64,000 nt of DNA from Shewanella corallii (lineage in GTDB: Bacteria > Pseudomonadota > Gammaproteobacteria > Enterobacterales > Shewanellaceae), in contig NZ_JAKIKT010000014.1 of assembly GCF_023349125.1 (NCBI RefSeq), positions 1 to 64,000 of the forward strand, read 5' to 3'. Position 1 is the first letter of the stretch; the number at the start of each line of letters is the position of its first letter. Position numbers and translations under genes: made by a program. The notes below the pieces were generated by a model that had not been told where the DNA came from, made no database searches, and was given only the letters and a program-made list of their open reading frames with translations. Below, one piece after another: positions 8,172 to 17,123 of the stretch.

Positions 8172-10415
8172 TTACTCTCGACTTGTGAAAGCTGTGCGTG
8201 TCGGGATTAACAGCAACAAAGCCAGCAACCACAGGCTTAATGAACCGCCGCCGGACCCACCGGATGAGGGTTGTGATACCGATACATTGCGACTGTTGGT
8301 TTGGGTTGCCCCCTCATTATCTGTCACTGTCAGTTGTACCTGATAACTGCCGCTGCTGCTGTAGCTGTGGCTGGCTTTGTCCCCGGTACTGCTGCTGCCA
8401 TCTCCCCAGTTCCAGCTGTAACTGGCAATGGAGCCATCGGGGTCGCTGCTGCCGGTTGCATCTGCACTACAACTCAGTTCGGTACAACTGATACTGAAGC
8501 TGGCCACAGGTTTTTGATTACCCACTGGCGTCGCCGTTTTTTGAGTGTTTTGTTGAGCACCGGCATCGTCGGTGACAGTCAGGGTGACAGTGAAGTCCCC
8601 ACCCTCTGCGTAATCATGGCTCAGGCTTTGACCCGAACCGGTTTCACCATCGCCGAATTGCCATTGATAGCTGCTGATGCTGCCGTCCGGATCGCTGCTG
8701 TTCGACGCATCAAAGTCGCACTTGAGTTTGTCACAGCTGACACTGAAATCCGCTATCGGCAAGCGGTTTGCGGCTGCCGTGACATTGAGGAACATAGCGG
8801 ACACGCTGCCGAACTGACCTGAAGTATCGCTGCTGCGCAGGTAAAGCCTGTGTTTACCTTCGCCCAGCTCAGTCAGGTCAAGGCTGTAGCCCGCTGATTC
8901 GGTCACTTCATCATAGCTGCCATCCGTTGGCGACAGCGTGATGGGTTGGGCATTGATCTCTTCGGGGTAGTTGTTGATAAACAGCTGGATTTGGCTGATC
9001 GCCTGGGTAGGCTCTGTACCCCGGCTATTGTTAAATCCGGCATCTGATGAGGTGACCTGAAGCTTGGCGTCATAATTGACAGGAATACTGAAGTCATCTC
9101 CGTCATTGAGCTTGATGGCGGTAATGTCCGGGCCCGCCGGGATCAGATAAGGCGCTTTAACCACTTTGGCGGCGTATTTGAGCGCTTTCAGGTTGTCCGG
9201 TTTGACTTTGCTGTTGTATGTATCACAGGCCTGAAAGAAGGCCGTGCCCAGCTCAAAGGTAAAGTGAGCAATCCCCAATTCGCCATAACTGATGTCATCG
9301 CTGGTGCCATCAGTAGGGTACAGGCCAACACTCTGAATCGGGGTATAGCCGTTAAAGCGTGCCAGTTTACGCCCCAGTGTTTGCAGGGCAGTGCCATTGG
9401 GAGCCGGGGTGTCGACATCTCCCCAGGGCCAGAGAACCAATTCGCTGTAAGAGTGGATGTCGATATGCATGCCGGGAGTATCTGCCGGGGCGGCATCGGC
9501 GCGGTTTGGTCCGCGATGATCGCCAAACAGATTTCTGAGATATGCTTCAACCGCCTGGGTTTCAGGCTCAGAGGCTGCGGACTGACCTCGATAGGTTTCG
9601 GCACACTGATTACCACTGGAGCCCACACCTCCGGTAGTGTTCCAACCCCAGCTGAAATTGCGGTTAAGATCCACCCCTTTGGCGTCTGGGTTTGAACAGA
9701 CACTCTGGTTCATATTCTTGCGCCAGTAGACCTGCTTTTCAGCCTCTTTTCTACCATCAGGGTTCATATGCAACAGCAGATGGATCTCATGACGGTCGAG
9801 TATCCACTGACTGTCGGCATCGGTTTCATAGGTTTGCAGCAGGTGGGTGGCAAAATCCAGTGCCAGCGGCGAAGTGGCGTACTCTCTGGCATGCATGGCG
9901 GCGTGAATAAACAGCTTGGGTTTGTCGCCTGAGGTTCCTTCATTGGTGAGTTTAAGCACTTTGAGATCGAAGCCACCGATACCATTTTGTTTCAGCCAGG
10001 AATCGCCGATATCAGTCAGGCTGGCCAGCTTGGGGTACTGACTGACCAGTGAATCCATGGCATCAAAGGTTTCTTCCACTGTGGGGTAACAGGCATAGCC
10101 GGGAATGCCGCTGCTCTGGGTAGCATTAAGGGAAGTGACTGCCTCAGGGGAAAGGCCTGTCGGCGCTGTTACCCTCTTGTCCTGGGCCATCTTTATTCCC
10201 AGCGTCTGCAATTTTTCCAGGGTTTCAGCATCCAGCTCTGCCCAGTGGACAAGCGCCTGGCTGTCACTTTTCAGCAGTTGGCTGTGCAGGCTGATGCCTG
10301 CCTGTTGATAACGGGTCTTATCGTTAAATTCCAATCGATAAACTGGATCTGCCACCGTCGGCGTAGCAAAGGCTGCTGACAACAGCAGGGATGGGGCGAG
10401 TCTTGGGGTTTTCAT
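8172..10415 (-). CDS. M14 zinc carboxypeptidase with two PKD domains and GlyGly-CTERM tail
   Basis: A secreted metallopeptidase of 747 residues. A signal peptide covers about residues 1-21. The M14 catalytic domain spans about 105-420, with zinc ligands His175, Glu178 (HAMHARE type) and His321 (DIHSYSE) and catalytic Glu388 (FTFELG). Two PKD beta-sandwich domains follow (about 553-628 and 637-714), each with a pair of cysteines. The C-terminus is a Gly/Ser linker, a hydrophobic helix and basic residues: the GlyGly-CTERM signal, which in Shewanella and Vibrio is processed by rhombosortase during type II secretion. The start at 10415 follows AGGAGAGG; the ATG at 10469 would bury the signal peptide. 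It probably cleaves C-terminal residues from peptides at the cell surface. Confidence 0.9.
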   Translation of the reverse strand: MKTPRLAPSLLLSAAFATPTVADPVYRLEFNDKTRYQQAGISLHSQLLKSDSQALVHWAELDAETLEKLQTLGIKMAQDKRVTAPTGLSPEAVTSLNATQSSGIPGYACYPTVEETFDAMDSLVSQYPKLASLTDIGDSWLKQNGIGGFDLKVLKLTNEGTSGDKPKLFIHAAMHAREYATSPLALDFATHLLQTYETDADSQWILDRHEIHLLLHMNPDGRKEAEKQVYWRKNMNQSVCSNPDAKGVDLNRNFSWGWNTTGGVGSSGNQCAETYRGQSAASEPETQAVEAYLRNLFGDHRGPNRADAAPADTPGMHIDIHSYSELVLWPWGDVDTPAPNGTALQTLGRKLARFNGYTPIQSVGLYPTDGTSDDISYGELGIAHFTFELGTAFFQACDTYNSKVKPDNLKALKYAAKVVKAPYLIPAGPDITAIKLNDGDDFSIPVNYDAKLQVTSSDAGFNNSRGTEPTQAISQIQLFINNYPEEINAQPITLSPTDGSYDEVTESAGYSLDLTELGEGKHRLYLRSSDTSGQFGSVSAMFLNVTAAANRLPIADFSVSCDKLKCDFDASNSSDPDGSISSYQWQFGDGETGSGQSLSHDYAEGGDFTVTLTVTDDAGAQQNTQKTATPVGNQKPVASFSISCTELSCSADATGSSDPDGSIASYSWNWGDGSSSTGDKASHSYSSSGSYQVQLTVTDNEGATQTNSRNVSVSQPSSGGSGGGSLSLWLLALLLLIPTRTAFTSRE

Positions 10416-10526
10416 TGTATTCCTCTCCTCTTTGCGGGAGCTGTCCCTGATTTTGCAAGCAGGGAACAAAAATTAGCCACACTTCATTATTCAGTTATCG
10501 CTAATAAAGGCAAATTCAGCGGGATC

Positions 10527-10550
10527 AAAAAAGCCCTCGGGCGAGGGCTT
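10527..10550 (-). terminator. Terminator of the small membrane protein gene
   Basis: A 9-bp stem AAGCCCTCG / CGAGGGCTT. On the minus strand it is followed by a run of six T. It separates the 115-residue membrane protein gene from the carboxypeptidase gene. Confidence 0.8.
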
Positions 10551-10571
10551 AGGGGAGTGTCAGTCTCAGTC

Positions 10572-10919
10572 TTAGAGGCTGATAATAAGTAGTAGCGCGA
10601 TACTGAACAGGGTAATACCTAAAAGGTTATAACCTCGGCTGTCTTCTGAACGACGGCTGCGCTGTCTGAGCAGGGAAAATGCCGCCAGACTCATCATGGA
10701 GCAAACCATGAGTATGATATACAGAAGTGGCTTGGTTCCTGTGAGCCAGTCTTCCCGGACATCTACCTGCATATAGCGCAGCAGGCCGTAATCTATCTCG
10801 GGACGGGCATAGTGGAACAATAGCAACGCGGTAAAGAATAGCGCCCAGCACAACAGATTCACGATGCGGATCAGGCTGCTCAGCGGATCGGCTACCATGT
10901 GTCGTCTTTCTGTGTTCAT
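10572..10919 (-). CDS. Small membrane protein of unknown function
   Basis: A 115-residue protein with three likely membrane helices (about residues 15-35, 61-80 and 94-113). I do not recognise the family. The start was set at ATG 10919 because GGGAGA lies six bases ahead of it, too close for the ATG at 10925. It is flanked by its own terminator and appears to be a single-gene unit upstream of the carboxypeptidase. Confidence 0.6.
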   Translation of the reverse strand: MNTERRHMVADPLSSLIRIVNLLCWALFFTALLLFHYARPEIDYGLLRYMQVDVREDWLTGTKPLLYIILMVCSMMSLAAFSLLRQRSRRSEDSRGYNLLGITLFSIALLLIISL

Positions 10920-11229
10920 AGGCATTCTCCCGTCTGTTCACTTCTGGCGGAATCACATCCAGCATACCTCAAAAGAGTCGGTCATCAAAATTTGAGCTGT
11001 TTTATCAAGTGGGATAACTCTGCCACCGAGGCATAGATAGCAGTGATATGGTCAGTCTGAGAGGGTGCCTTTGGACTTCCGAAGGCAAAGCGCTATCTCG
11101 CTTTGCTCAAACCAGGTTTGTTATCAAAGCTATATCAGTGTTTTTAAATATCTTTTAAATAACAAGCTATTGGCAGATGTTTGCGAGGTCAAGAGGATTT
11201 GTTGGCACCTGGGTGCCAACCAGGATAAC
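10920..11229. other. Intergenic region without recognised features
   Basis: About 310 bp between a minus-strand membrane protein gene and the end of the ferredoxin gene. It should hold the promoter of the membrane protein gene. I see no gene, and no hairpin with a T-run. Confidence 0.5.
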
Positions 11230-11508
11230 TCAGAGGGGCTGAATGGTGATATCTCCGGTCAGGATGCACTGACAGGCGAGTCGACGTTTGTGTCCGTTCT
11301 CGTCAATATTATCCAGCACATCATTTTCTTCTTCGCTTTTGGGATTGAGGTTTTCCATCCCACTCAATACTTCCATGGCGCAGGTGCCACAGGCGGCAGA
11401 GCAACAACCAAATGGCAGGACATCCTGCTCGAATTGGAGTTCCTGTAATGATGTTCCCGACGGAATTTCCAGTGGCTTGCTAATCCCGACTATGGTCACT
11501 TTTGGCAT
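11230..11508 (-). CDS. [2Fe-2S] ferredoxin
   Basis: A cytosolic electron carrier of 92 residues with the plant-type ferredoxin fold. Cys35, Cys40, Cys43 and Cys79 form the C-x4-C-x2-C...C set that holds a [2Fe-2S] cluster; Cys36 and Cys81 are additional. The start at 11508 is preceded by AAGGAGAC; the ATG at 11526 would be upstream of that site. There is no partner reductase or oxygenase next to it. It stands alone between a membrane protein gene and a divergent small gene, so its redox partner is not indicated. Confidence 0.85.
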   Translation of the reverse strand: MPKVTIVGISKPLEIPSGTSLQELQFEQDVLPFGCCSAACGTCAMEVLSGMENLNPKSEEENDVLDNIDENGHKRRLACQCILTGDITIQPL

Positions 11509-11668
11509 TGCTGTCTCCTTGGACACTGACTCAATATCAGATTAGTTCCAATTTCATTGGCTTGCACTATGGTGACAAATTCAGGTGGCAGAAGATGACG
11601 TTTGTCACTGGTGGTACTTTGAACGATTGCGCATACTGGAACCATATTACTTCAAAAGGAGCTTAATT

Positions 11669-11908
11669 ATGAATGCAGGAACACTGGCGTTACTTATCCC
11701 AATCGTGGCTATCGTTGGCAGCTTTATTATCTCAGCGATGAAGATTCAAAAGCAGCAGGGCCGTATGAGCAAGAAGCAGGAGGCTGAATTGACGGCACTG
11801 TGTGACGAGATTGCTGAACTGAAACACCGTATTCAGGTATTGGAAGAGTTGGCTACCGATGATGGTGAGTCGCTCAAGCGTGAGATTAACAACCTCAAGC
11901 GAGCCTGA
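11669..11908 (+). CDS. PspB-like small membrane coiled-coil protein
   Basis: A 79-residue protein with one N-terminal membrane helix (residues 4-24) followed by a charged, heptad-rich region to the end, predicted to be a coiled coil. Size and layout resemble phage-shock protein B, including a KKQEAELTALCDEIAELKHR stretch like the PspB cytoplasmic helix. No pspA, pspC or pspF is nearby, so a role in envelope stress is only suggested. The ATG at 11669 is chosen because AAAGGAGC lies just upstream. Confidence 0.6.
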   Translation: MNAGTLALLIPIVAIVGSFIISAMKIQKQQGRMSKKQEAELTALCDEIAELKHRIQVLEELATDDGESLKREINNLKRA

Positions 11909-11916
11909 TGAGCTGC

Positions 11917-11953
11917 AAAAAAGCCGGCACAAAAAGGGTGGCTTTGTGCCGGC
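11917..11953 (-). terminator. Terminator at the end of the fix-yaaU transcript
   Basis: The 11-bp stem GCCGGCACAAA / TTTGTGCCGGC is followed on the minus strand by six T (11917-11922). It lies 58 bp past the yaaU stop. On the plus strand there is no T-run, so it mainly serves yaaU. Confidence 0.8.
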
Positions 11954-12011
11954 AGAAGGTCAACCATTAAGGTTGTTTTGCGCAGTGTGCAAACTGATTA
12001 TCAAACGGGTA

Positions 12012-13334
12012 TCAGGCCTGTTTTAGCCCCATTTGACTGGTTTCTGCCAGTGACATCCCCTTGGTCTCCGGTGCCATAACAATGGAGATACCTAAACCAA
12101 TTAAAGAGATTGCTGCACCAGCCATCATGGTGGCAGAAATGCCGTAAGTGGTCATAAAAATCGGCAGGGCATAGGTGGAGATAATGGTACCTATGCGACT
12201 GACAGACATGACTGCGCCGACGGCCGATGCCCTGATCTCAGTTGGAAACAGCTCATTGGGATACAGCCACTGCAGAATACCCGGGCCACCGGAGAAGAAG
12301 GCGTATAGACCGAAGGCTGCAACAATCACCCAGATACTTGGATTTTCAAACAATCCCAACAAGGCCAGCGCCGCTGTCATAATGGCGAAACTGCCGATCA
12401 GCAAAGGCCTGCGACCTATAGAGTTGAGCCAGAATACCGCTGGTAGACAGCCCGCCATAAAGAAGGCGCTGATAACTATGTTACCCAGGGCTGCATCCCG
12501 ACCATCCACCAAACCAAACAGGCCGATAATTTGCGGGCCAAAGGTGTAGATGGCGAACATGGGGATTACCTGGCAGCTCCAGATGGTGCCGATAAACAGG
12601 ATGTTCTTCAGGTGTCTTGGCTCAAACAGGGTGCGGTAGGAAGTTTGAGTCGCCTCCTCCTCTTCCAGGGTGACTCCCTTGCCAAAATACTTGGTCATAA
12701 TGGCCTGAGCTTCAGCATAGCGCCCCTTTTTCATCAGCCAGCGGGGAGATTCCGGCAGGCTGAAGCGACCAAAAAAGATGATCACACAGGGGATAAGCGC
12801 GCTGCCGAACATCCAGCGCCAGCCGTCCTGCATATCGTAGAACATGTATCCCACAAAGTTAGCGGCGGTGGCACCCACGTACCACATGGCGGCAATAAAG
12901 CCCATGGTAAAGGCGCGCTGCTTGGTGCTGGAGAATTCAGCGACCATACTGGTGGCAATGGGATAATCGGCGCCGATCACCACACCGATAAGAAAGCGCA
13001 ATACGATAAGTTCAACCGGCGAGGTGACAAACATGGTGGCGGCCGACAGTACGGCAATGGCCACCACATTGACCATAATCATCAGCTTGCGGCCAATCAG
13101 GTCGGCTACATAGCCAAACAATGCGGTACCGATAAACAAACCTGCAAGAGTGGCTGCGCCCACCAAACCTATCATTTGGGCGTCCAGCTGCAGTGTGGGG
13201 ATCAGTTGTTCAAGCGCGATACCAATAATGACCAGTACAAAGCCGTCGAGGAAAGGTCCGCCGCTGCCCCACAACATGATTTTTCGGTGCAGAGGGGTGA
13301 ATTCCAGGTCATCAAAACTCTTGCTCTTTTCCAT
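12012..13334 (-). CDS. yaaU: MFS transporter YaaU
   Basis: A 440-residue, 12-helix major facilitator, similar over its length to E. coli YaaU as I recall it (for example LWGSGGPFLDGFVLV near the start and SGGPGILQWLYPNELFPTEI in helix 10). Sugar-porter-type motifs are visible: GRK after helix 2 and PESPRWL before the central loop. In E. coli yaaU lies directly downstream of fixX, as here. The context therefore suggests carriage of a compound linked to carnitine metabolism, but the substrate is unproven. AGGT precedes the ATG. A hairpin separates it from fixX, so expression may be only partly coupled. Confidence 0.85.
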   Translation of the reverse strand: MEKSKSFDDLEFTPLHRKIMLWGSGGPFLDGFVLVIIGIALEQLIPTLQLDAQMIGLVGAATLAGLFIGTALFGYVADLIGRKLMIMVNVVAIAVLSAATMFVTSPVELIVLRFLIGVVIGADYPIATSMVAEFSSTKQRAFTMGFIAAMWYVGATAANFVGYMFYDMQDGWRWMFGSALIPCVIIFFGRFSLPESPRWLMKKGRYAEAQAIMTKYFGKGVTLEEEEATQTSYRTLFEPRHLKNILFIGTIWSCQVIPMFAIYTFGPQIIGLFGLVDGRDAALGNIVISAFFMAGCLPAVFWLNSIGRRPLLIGSFAIMTAALALLGLFENPSIWVIVAAFGLYAFFSGGPGILQWLYPNELFPTEIRASAVGAVMSVSRIGTIISTYALPIFMTTYGISATMMAGAAISLIGLGISIVMAPETKGMSLAETSQMGLKQA

Positions 13335-13385
13335 AATAACTTACCTGCAAATAGCGGTATTGAATTGCTTTTATTGTGTAAATAC

Positions 13386-13416
13386 AGAAAAGGGCAACCG
13401 CTGACTGCGGTTGCCC
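13386..13416 (-). terminator. Hairpin between fixX and yaaU
   Basis: A perfect 10-bp stem GGGCAACCGC / GCGGTTGCCC with a 5-base loop. It is followed on the minus strand by TTTTCTG. It could end or reduce transcription after fixX. Confidence 0.65.
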
Positions 13417-13430
13417 GTTAATGCTGTTTA

Positions 13431-13718
13431 TCAGCCGTATCTGTATTCAATACCGAAGGTGCCGCGTGGGAATTCCCACTTCTCCAGAATGGTGTCGCCA
13501 CAGAGGATTTTGCAGGTGCCGCACTCCAGGCAACCAGCGTAATCGAACCGGATGGAGCCGTCGTCCAGCAACTTGTACAGGCCTGCTGGGCAGGCGATCA
13601 TCAGCTTGCGGAACTCTTGCATATCAGGGTGATCTTTGATGACGATATGGGGCTGTTCTTCATCCACATAGAACTTGTTAACCCCAAGTTTGACATCCAC
13701 ATTGACTGCGTCGCTCAT
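13431..13718 (-). CDS. fixX: Ferredoxin-like protein FixX
   Basis: A 95-residue ferredoxin-like partner of FixC. A CLECGTCKILC cysteine cluster sits in the C-terminal half with a further Cys upstream (ACPAG), as in the 4Fe-4S domain of electron transfer flavoprotein:quinone oxidoreductases. Its ATG overlaps the fixC stop (ATGA), so translation is probably coupled. Together FixC and FixX would pass electrons between the FixAB flavoprotein and its acceptor during anaerobic carnitine reduction. Confidence 0.92.
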   Translation of the reverse strand: MSDAVNVDVKLGVNKFYVDEEQPHIVIKDHPDMQEFRKLMIACPAGLYKLLDDGSIRFDYAGCLECGTCKILCGDTILEKWEFPRGTFGIEYRYG

Positions 13719-15007
13719 ATTGCCTGTACCCCTTTAATTCCGTCTTTAATCAGGTTCATGTAGCCCACTTCTTTACAGCGCTTCATGATCTTCTTACGAA
13801 GAGGCTCTGATGGGGTACCGTCGACAGTGAACATATCTGCCATAATATTGGCTACCATTTTGGGATAAGTGTTGAAAATCCTTGGGTTTTCCATAAACGC
13901 CGGGGCGTTTTTGTAGAGTTTCATGTCCTGCATCACGAAACTCTCGTCCAGCAAAGTCTGGTAGCTGGCTAGACCCGTAGCGCTGAAGTCATTGGACTCT
14001 TTGGCTTTGAGTACCGCTTTGGCTGCGGCTTCACCGGCGGCAATTGCCAAGTCCATACCGCGAACGTTAAAGCCCAGATTCATACACAGACCTGCGGCAT
14101 CACCGGTCAGCATTACGCCGTCGCGGATCAGTTCAGGCAGCATGTTAATCCCGGCTTCGGGAACTACGTGGGCTGAGTATTCAGTCATCTTGCCGCCTGC
14201 GATCAGTGGCTTGATAACCGGATGGTTTTTAAAGTCTTCCATCATCTGAGGCACGGTTTTGTCTGAGTCTTCGATATGACCCAGGCCGCAAACCAGACCC
14301 AGAGAGATAGAGGATTCATTGGTATAGAGGAAGCCGCCGCCCATCAAACCGTTGGAAGGATTACCGGCGAACAACCAGGCGACGCCCTCTTCATCTGTGA
14401 TATTGAATCTGTCCTGCAGCTGACCCTTTGGCAGCTCAATCAGCTCTTTAACGCAAACTGCGGTGGCATGGGCCGAGACTCTTGGCTTTACCATGCCCAG
14501 CTTTTCGCCGAGGATGGAGGTCACCCCATCAGCCAGAATCACTACTTTGGCTTCCAGCTCATCACCGTCGGCTTCCACGCCCACCACCTTGCCATCGCGC
14601 ATCAGCAGGTTATCGACCCGAATACCGGTAATAAACTGAGCCCCGGCGTTTTCAGCCTGCTCTGCCAACCACTGATCGAACTTACCGCGCAGCACAGTGT
14701 AAGACTCTTTCACCGGTGCATCAGGGCGCACTGTGTGGTAGTCCATGGTCACGCCGGTATCGTCTGTCATAAAGGAGATCTTCTCCTTGGTGACCAGGCG
14801 TTCGATGGGGGCATTTTTGGCAAACCCGGGGATCAGCTTTTCCAGACTGTGGGCGTACAGGCGACCGCCTGTCATATTCTTGCTGCCGGCATAGTTGCCG
14901 CGTTCGATCACCAGTACATCGGCACCTGCCTGAGCCAGAACCAGAGCGGCGGTACATCCCGCCAGACCAGCCCCAACGATGATCGCGTCAAAAGCTTCTT
15001 CAGACAT
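13715..15007 (-). CDS. fixC: Flavoprotein FixC (ETF:quinone oxidoreductase-like)
   Basis: An FAD protein of 430 residues related to electron transfer flavoprotein:ubiquinone oxidoreductase. The N-terminus has the dinucleotide-binding motif DAIIVGAGLAGCTAALVLA followed by an acidic strand end (VLVIERG). A second FAD contact is GVMLTGDAAGLCMNLG near residue 300. The start MSEEAFDAIIVGAG matches the usual N-terminus of FixC; the ATG at 15040 adds eleven atypical residues. It is the third gene of fixABCX. It is proposed to accept or deliver electrons for crotonobetainyl-CoA reduction by CaiA. Confidence 0.95.
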   Translation of the reverse strand: MSEEAFDAIIVGAGLAGCTAALVLAQAGADVLVIERGNYAGSKNMTGGRLYAHSLEKLIPGFAKNAPIERLVTKEKISFMTDDTGVTMDYHTVRPDAPVKESYTVLRGKFDQWLAEQAENAGAQFITGIRVDNLLMRDGKVVGVEADGDELEAKVVILADGVTSILGEKLGMVKPRVSAHATAVCVKELIELPKGQLQDRFNITDEEGVAWLFAGNPSNGLMGGGFLYTNESSISLGLVCGLGHIEDSDKTVPQMMEDFKNHPVIKPLIAGGKMTEYSAHVVPEAGINMLPELIRDGVMLTGDAAGLCMNLGFNVRGMDLAIAAGEAAAKAVLKAKESNDFSATGLASYQTLLDESFVMQDMKLYKNAPAFMENPRIFNTYPKMVANIMADMFTVDGTPSEPLRKKIMKRCKEVGYMNLIKDGIKGVQAI

Positions 15008-15059
15008 AATCAACTCACTATTTTCAGGGGAGTAGGGCACCTTGGGCGCCCTTGCCGCA

Positions 15060-15992
15060 TCAGGCTTCCAACGCCTTCACCAGAGCAGGCAGTACCTTGT
15101 TGATATCGCCCACCAGACCATAGTCTGCGTATTGGAAGATTGGCGCGTTCTTGTCTTTGTTCACTGCCAGAATAGTCTGGGCAGTGTTGACGCCAACTAC
15201 GTGCTGGATTTGACCGGATACACCCAGTGCCAGGTAGGTTTCGGGCTTGAGCATTACACCGGTTACGCCGATATAACGCTCTTTTTCCATCCACTTTTCA
15301 GTTTCAGCGATAGGACGGGTACAACCCAGTTCGGCGCCCATCAGCTCAGCCAACTTACCGGCAATGCCCAGGTTCTCCTGGCTGCTGATGCCGTTACCGA
15401 TACCGATAACCTTCTTGGCTACGCTCAAGTCGACGCTTTCACCTTCTTTGACGCGGCGCTCGATGCACTTGATCTGGCCCTTTGGCTCAACAAAAGCGAC
15501 GTTCACGGCCTCGCCCTGAGCTTCACCGGCCTGAGCTGGCTCGAACACACCGGCAGTCAGGGTGACTACTTTGATGTCAGACAGCAGGCGCTCTTCGCCC
15601 AGTGCCAGACCGCCATATACCATGTGTTTGGCGCGCACTGCACCATCTTCAATGCTGATTTCACTGGCGTCGTTGAATACTGCAGCATTCAGTTTGATAC
15701 CCAGGCGGGAGGCAAGCGCCTTACCGCGACGGCTGTTGGCCATCAGTACCAGACCATTGCCTTCGATGGCAGATGCCATGGTGGCTGCGTAGTCTTCAAC
15801 GATACGAGCTGAATCCTTGTCGCCCAGATACAGCACCTTATCTGCACCCAGAATTTGCGCCTTAGTGATCTTGTCTTCGGCACCGATAACAAACACATTT
15901 ACTTGGTCAGCCAGAGCTTTGGCACCGGCGATGATGTCGGCCAGACGGGCTTCGCTGTCACTGAATACCCAGGCGTTGGTTAATTTGGTCAT
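15060..15992 (-). CDS. fixB: Electron transfer flavoprotein alpha subunit FixB
   Basis: A 310-residue ETF alpha subunit. The C-terminal FAD domain shows the typical run GxGxGxxSxENLGIAGKLAELMGAELGCTRP, then GVSGQIQHVVGVNTAQTILAVNKDKNAPIF and ADYGLVGD near the end. It forms a heterodimer with FixA. GGGAG precedes the ATG. It lies 17 bp downstream of fixA and 52 bp upstream of fixC, clearly in one operon. Confidence 0.96.
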   Translation of the reverse strand: MTKLTNAWVFSDSEARLADIIAGAKALADQVNVFVIGAEDKITKAQILGADKVLYLGDKDSARIVEDYAATMASAIEGNGLVLMANSRRGKALASRLGIKLNAAVFNDASEISIEDGAVRAKHMVYGGLALGEERLLSDIKVVTLTAGVFEPAQAGEAQGEAVNVAFVEPKGQIKCIERRVKEGESVDLSVAKKVIGIGNGISSQENLGIAGKLAELMGAELGCTRPIAETEKWMEKERYIGVTGVMLKPETYLALGVSGQIQHVVGVNTAQTILAVNKDKNAPIFQYADYGLVGDINKVLPALVKALEA

Positions 15993-16009
15993 CTTAGTTC
16001 TCCCAAAAA

Positions 16010-16783
16010 TCAGTTGATGGCGTTGCGCAGGTGAGCGACGAAGGCAGCAATTTGTTCATCGTCATCGCCTTCGATAACGATTTGCTGACGCTGCTTTTGC
16101 TTAGGTGCATTCACGGCGATGGTTTCCGCCAGTGCTGGCACTTGTGTCATCTCGATATCGGCCACAGTCATGGCATTAACCGGCTTCTTGGCCGCGCCCA
16201 GAATGGCTTTCATTGATGGGATTTTTGGGTTGTTGATATCGGCTGATACAGCGATAACCGCAGGCAGAGTGATTTCCAGCACTTCTACTTCGTCATCCAG
16301 AGCGCGCTCAACAGTGATGCTGGATTCAGTGGCTGCAACAATCTTGCTGACGCCGTTGATGGTGGCCACCTCAAGCAGTTCGCCTGCCAGCAGACCTACC
16401 TGCTGGGCGTACAGGTCACCGCTGCCATCGCCGCAGATAATCAGGTCGAAACCGGTTTTTTGTGCAGCTGCCGCGATAGCACGGGCAGTGTGGTGAGGCA
16501 GTGCCTGCTCAAATTGCTCATCAATCACCAGAGCCAGTGAGTCAGGGCCACGGGACAGCACGTCTTTACGCGCTTTAACCGCTTCCAGCGCTTTGCCACC
16601 CACACTCAGTGCGGTAATGGTGGCGTCACCCTGCATGGCTTTGATGTCTACAGCCGCTTCAATGGCATTCAGGTCAAAGGTATTAATTTTGAATTCGGCT
16701 CTGGAGGTGTCCAGGCTGCCGTCTGGGTTGACTGTGATGTCCTGATCTTCAGGAACCAATTTGTAGCAGGCGATAATGTTCAT
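16010..16783 (-). CDS. fixA: Electron transfer flavoprotein beta subunit FixA
   Basis: A 257-residue ETF beta subunit and first gene of the fix operon. It begins [16 protein letters not shown] and has the AMP/FAD-contact stretch [19 protein letters not shown] near the middle, as in other FixA proteins. With FixB it would supply electrons to CaiA for reduction of crotonobetainyl-CoA. GGAGAG precedes the ATG. The gene is divergent from caiT across a 943-bp region that carries a striking repeat array and should hold both promoters. Confidence 0.96.
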   Translation of the reverse strand: MNIIACYKLVPEDQDITVNPDGSLDTSRAEFKINTFDLNAIEAAVDIKAMQGDATITALSVGGKALEAVKARKDVLSRGPDSLALVIDEQFEQALPHHTARAIAAAAQKTGFDLIICGDGSGDLYAQQVGLLAGELLEVATINGVSKIVAATESSITVERALDDEVEVLEITLPAVIAVSADINNPKIPSMKAILGAAKKPVNAMTVADIEMTQVPALAETIAVNAPKQKQRQQIVIEGDDDEQIAAFVAHLRNAIN

Positions 16784-16996
16784 CTTCTCTCCGATTTACA
16801 TTTCAATGATTCGGTAACCCGTTACCGGGTGGCAAAGAAGGTGTCAGCTGCGCGGGGCAGGGCTGATTGTCGGTGCATGCCGCGGGCGGCATGTGAGCCA
16901 AATTCCTTCTGGTTCACCAGGTTCGTTGTCACTGACGACGTAAGTGATGTTTTTATTCCCTGTATCTGTGGCTGCCAGATTTTGTGGGAACAGTGT

Positions 16997-17123
16997 GGAA
17001 ATAAGTTCCGGACATTTATTTGAAATTAAATTCTGGAACTTATTTCCGGACAAATATCTATTAATTGTTTCTGGAATTTATTTCCGCTGATAAATCACTT
17101 TTTATTGGCTGGAAATTTATTCC
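16997..17123. promoter_or_regulatory. Array of four GGAA-N5-TTCC palindromes with exact 38-bp pitch
   Basis: Palindromic cores lie at 16997-17009 (GGAAATAAGTTCC), 17035-17047 (GGAACTTATTTCC), 17073-17085 (GGAATTTATTTCC) and 17111-17123 (GGAAATTTATTCC). Each starts exactly 38 bp after the previous one. The bases between cores are much less conserved, though CCGGACA after the first two cores and a CT just before cores 2 to 4 point to an old tandem duplication. Kept palindromes with drifting spacers are what repeated operators look like. The binding protein is unknown; the TetR-type regulator at 25587-26345 is one candidate. Confidence 0.7.

Noticed and set aside
12531-13421. 296-residue plus-strand open frame opposite yaaU
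   Set aside because: Same reason: antisense of a clear transporter gene, no motif.
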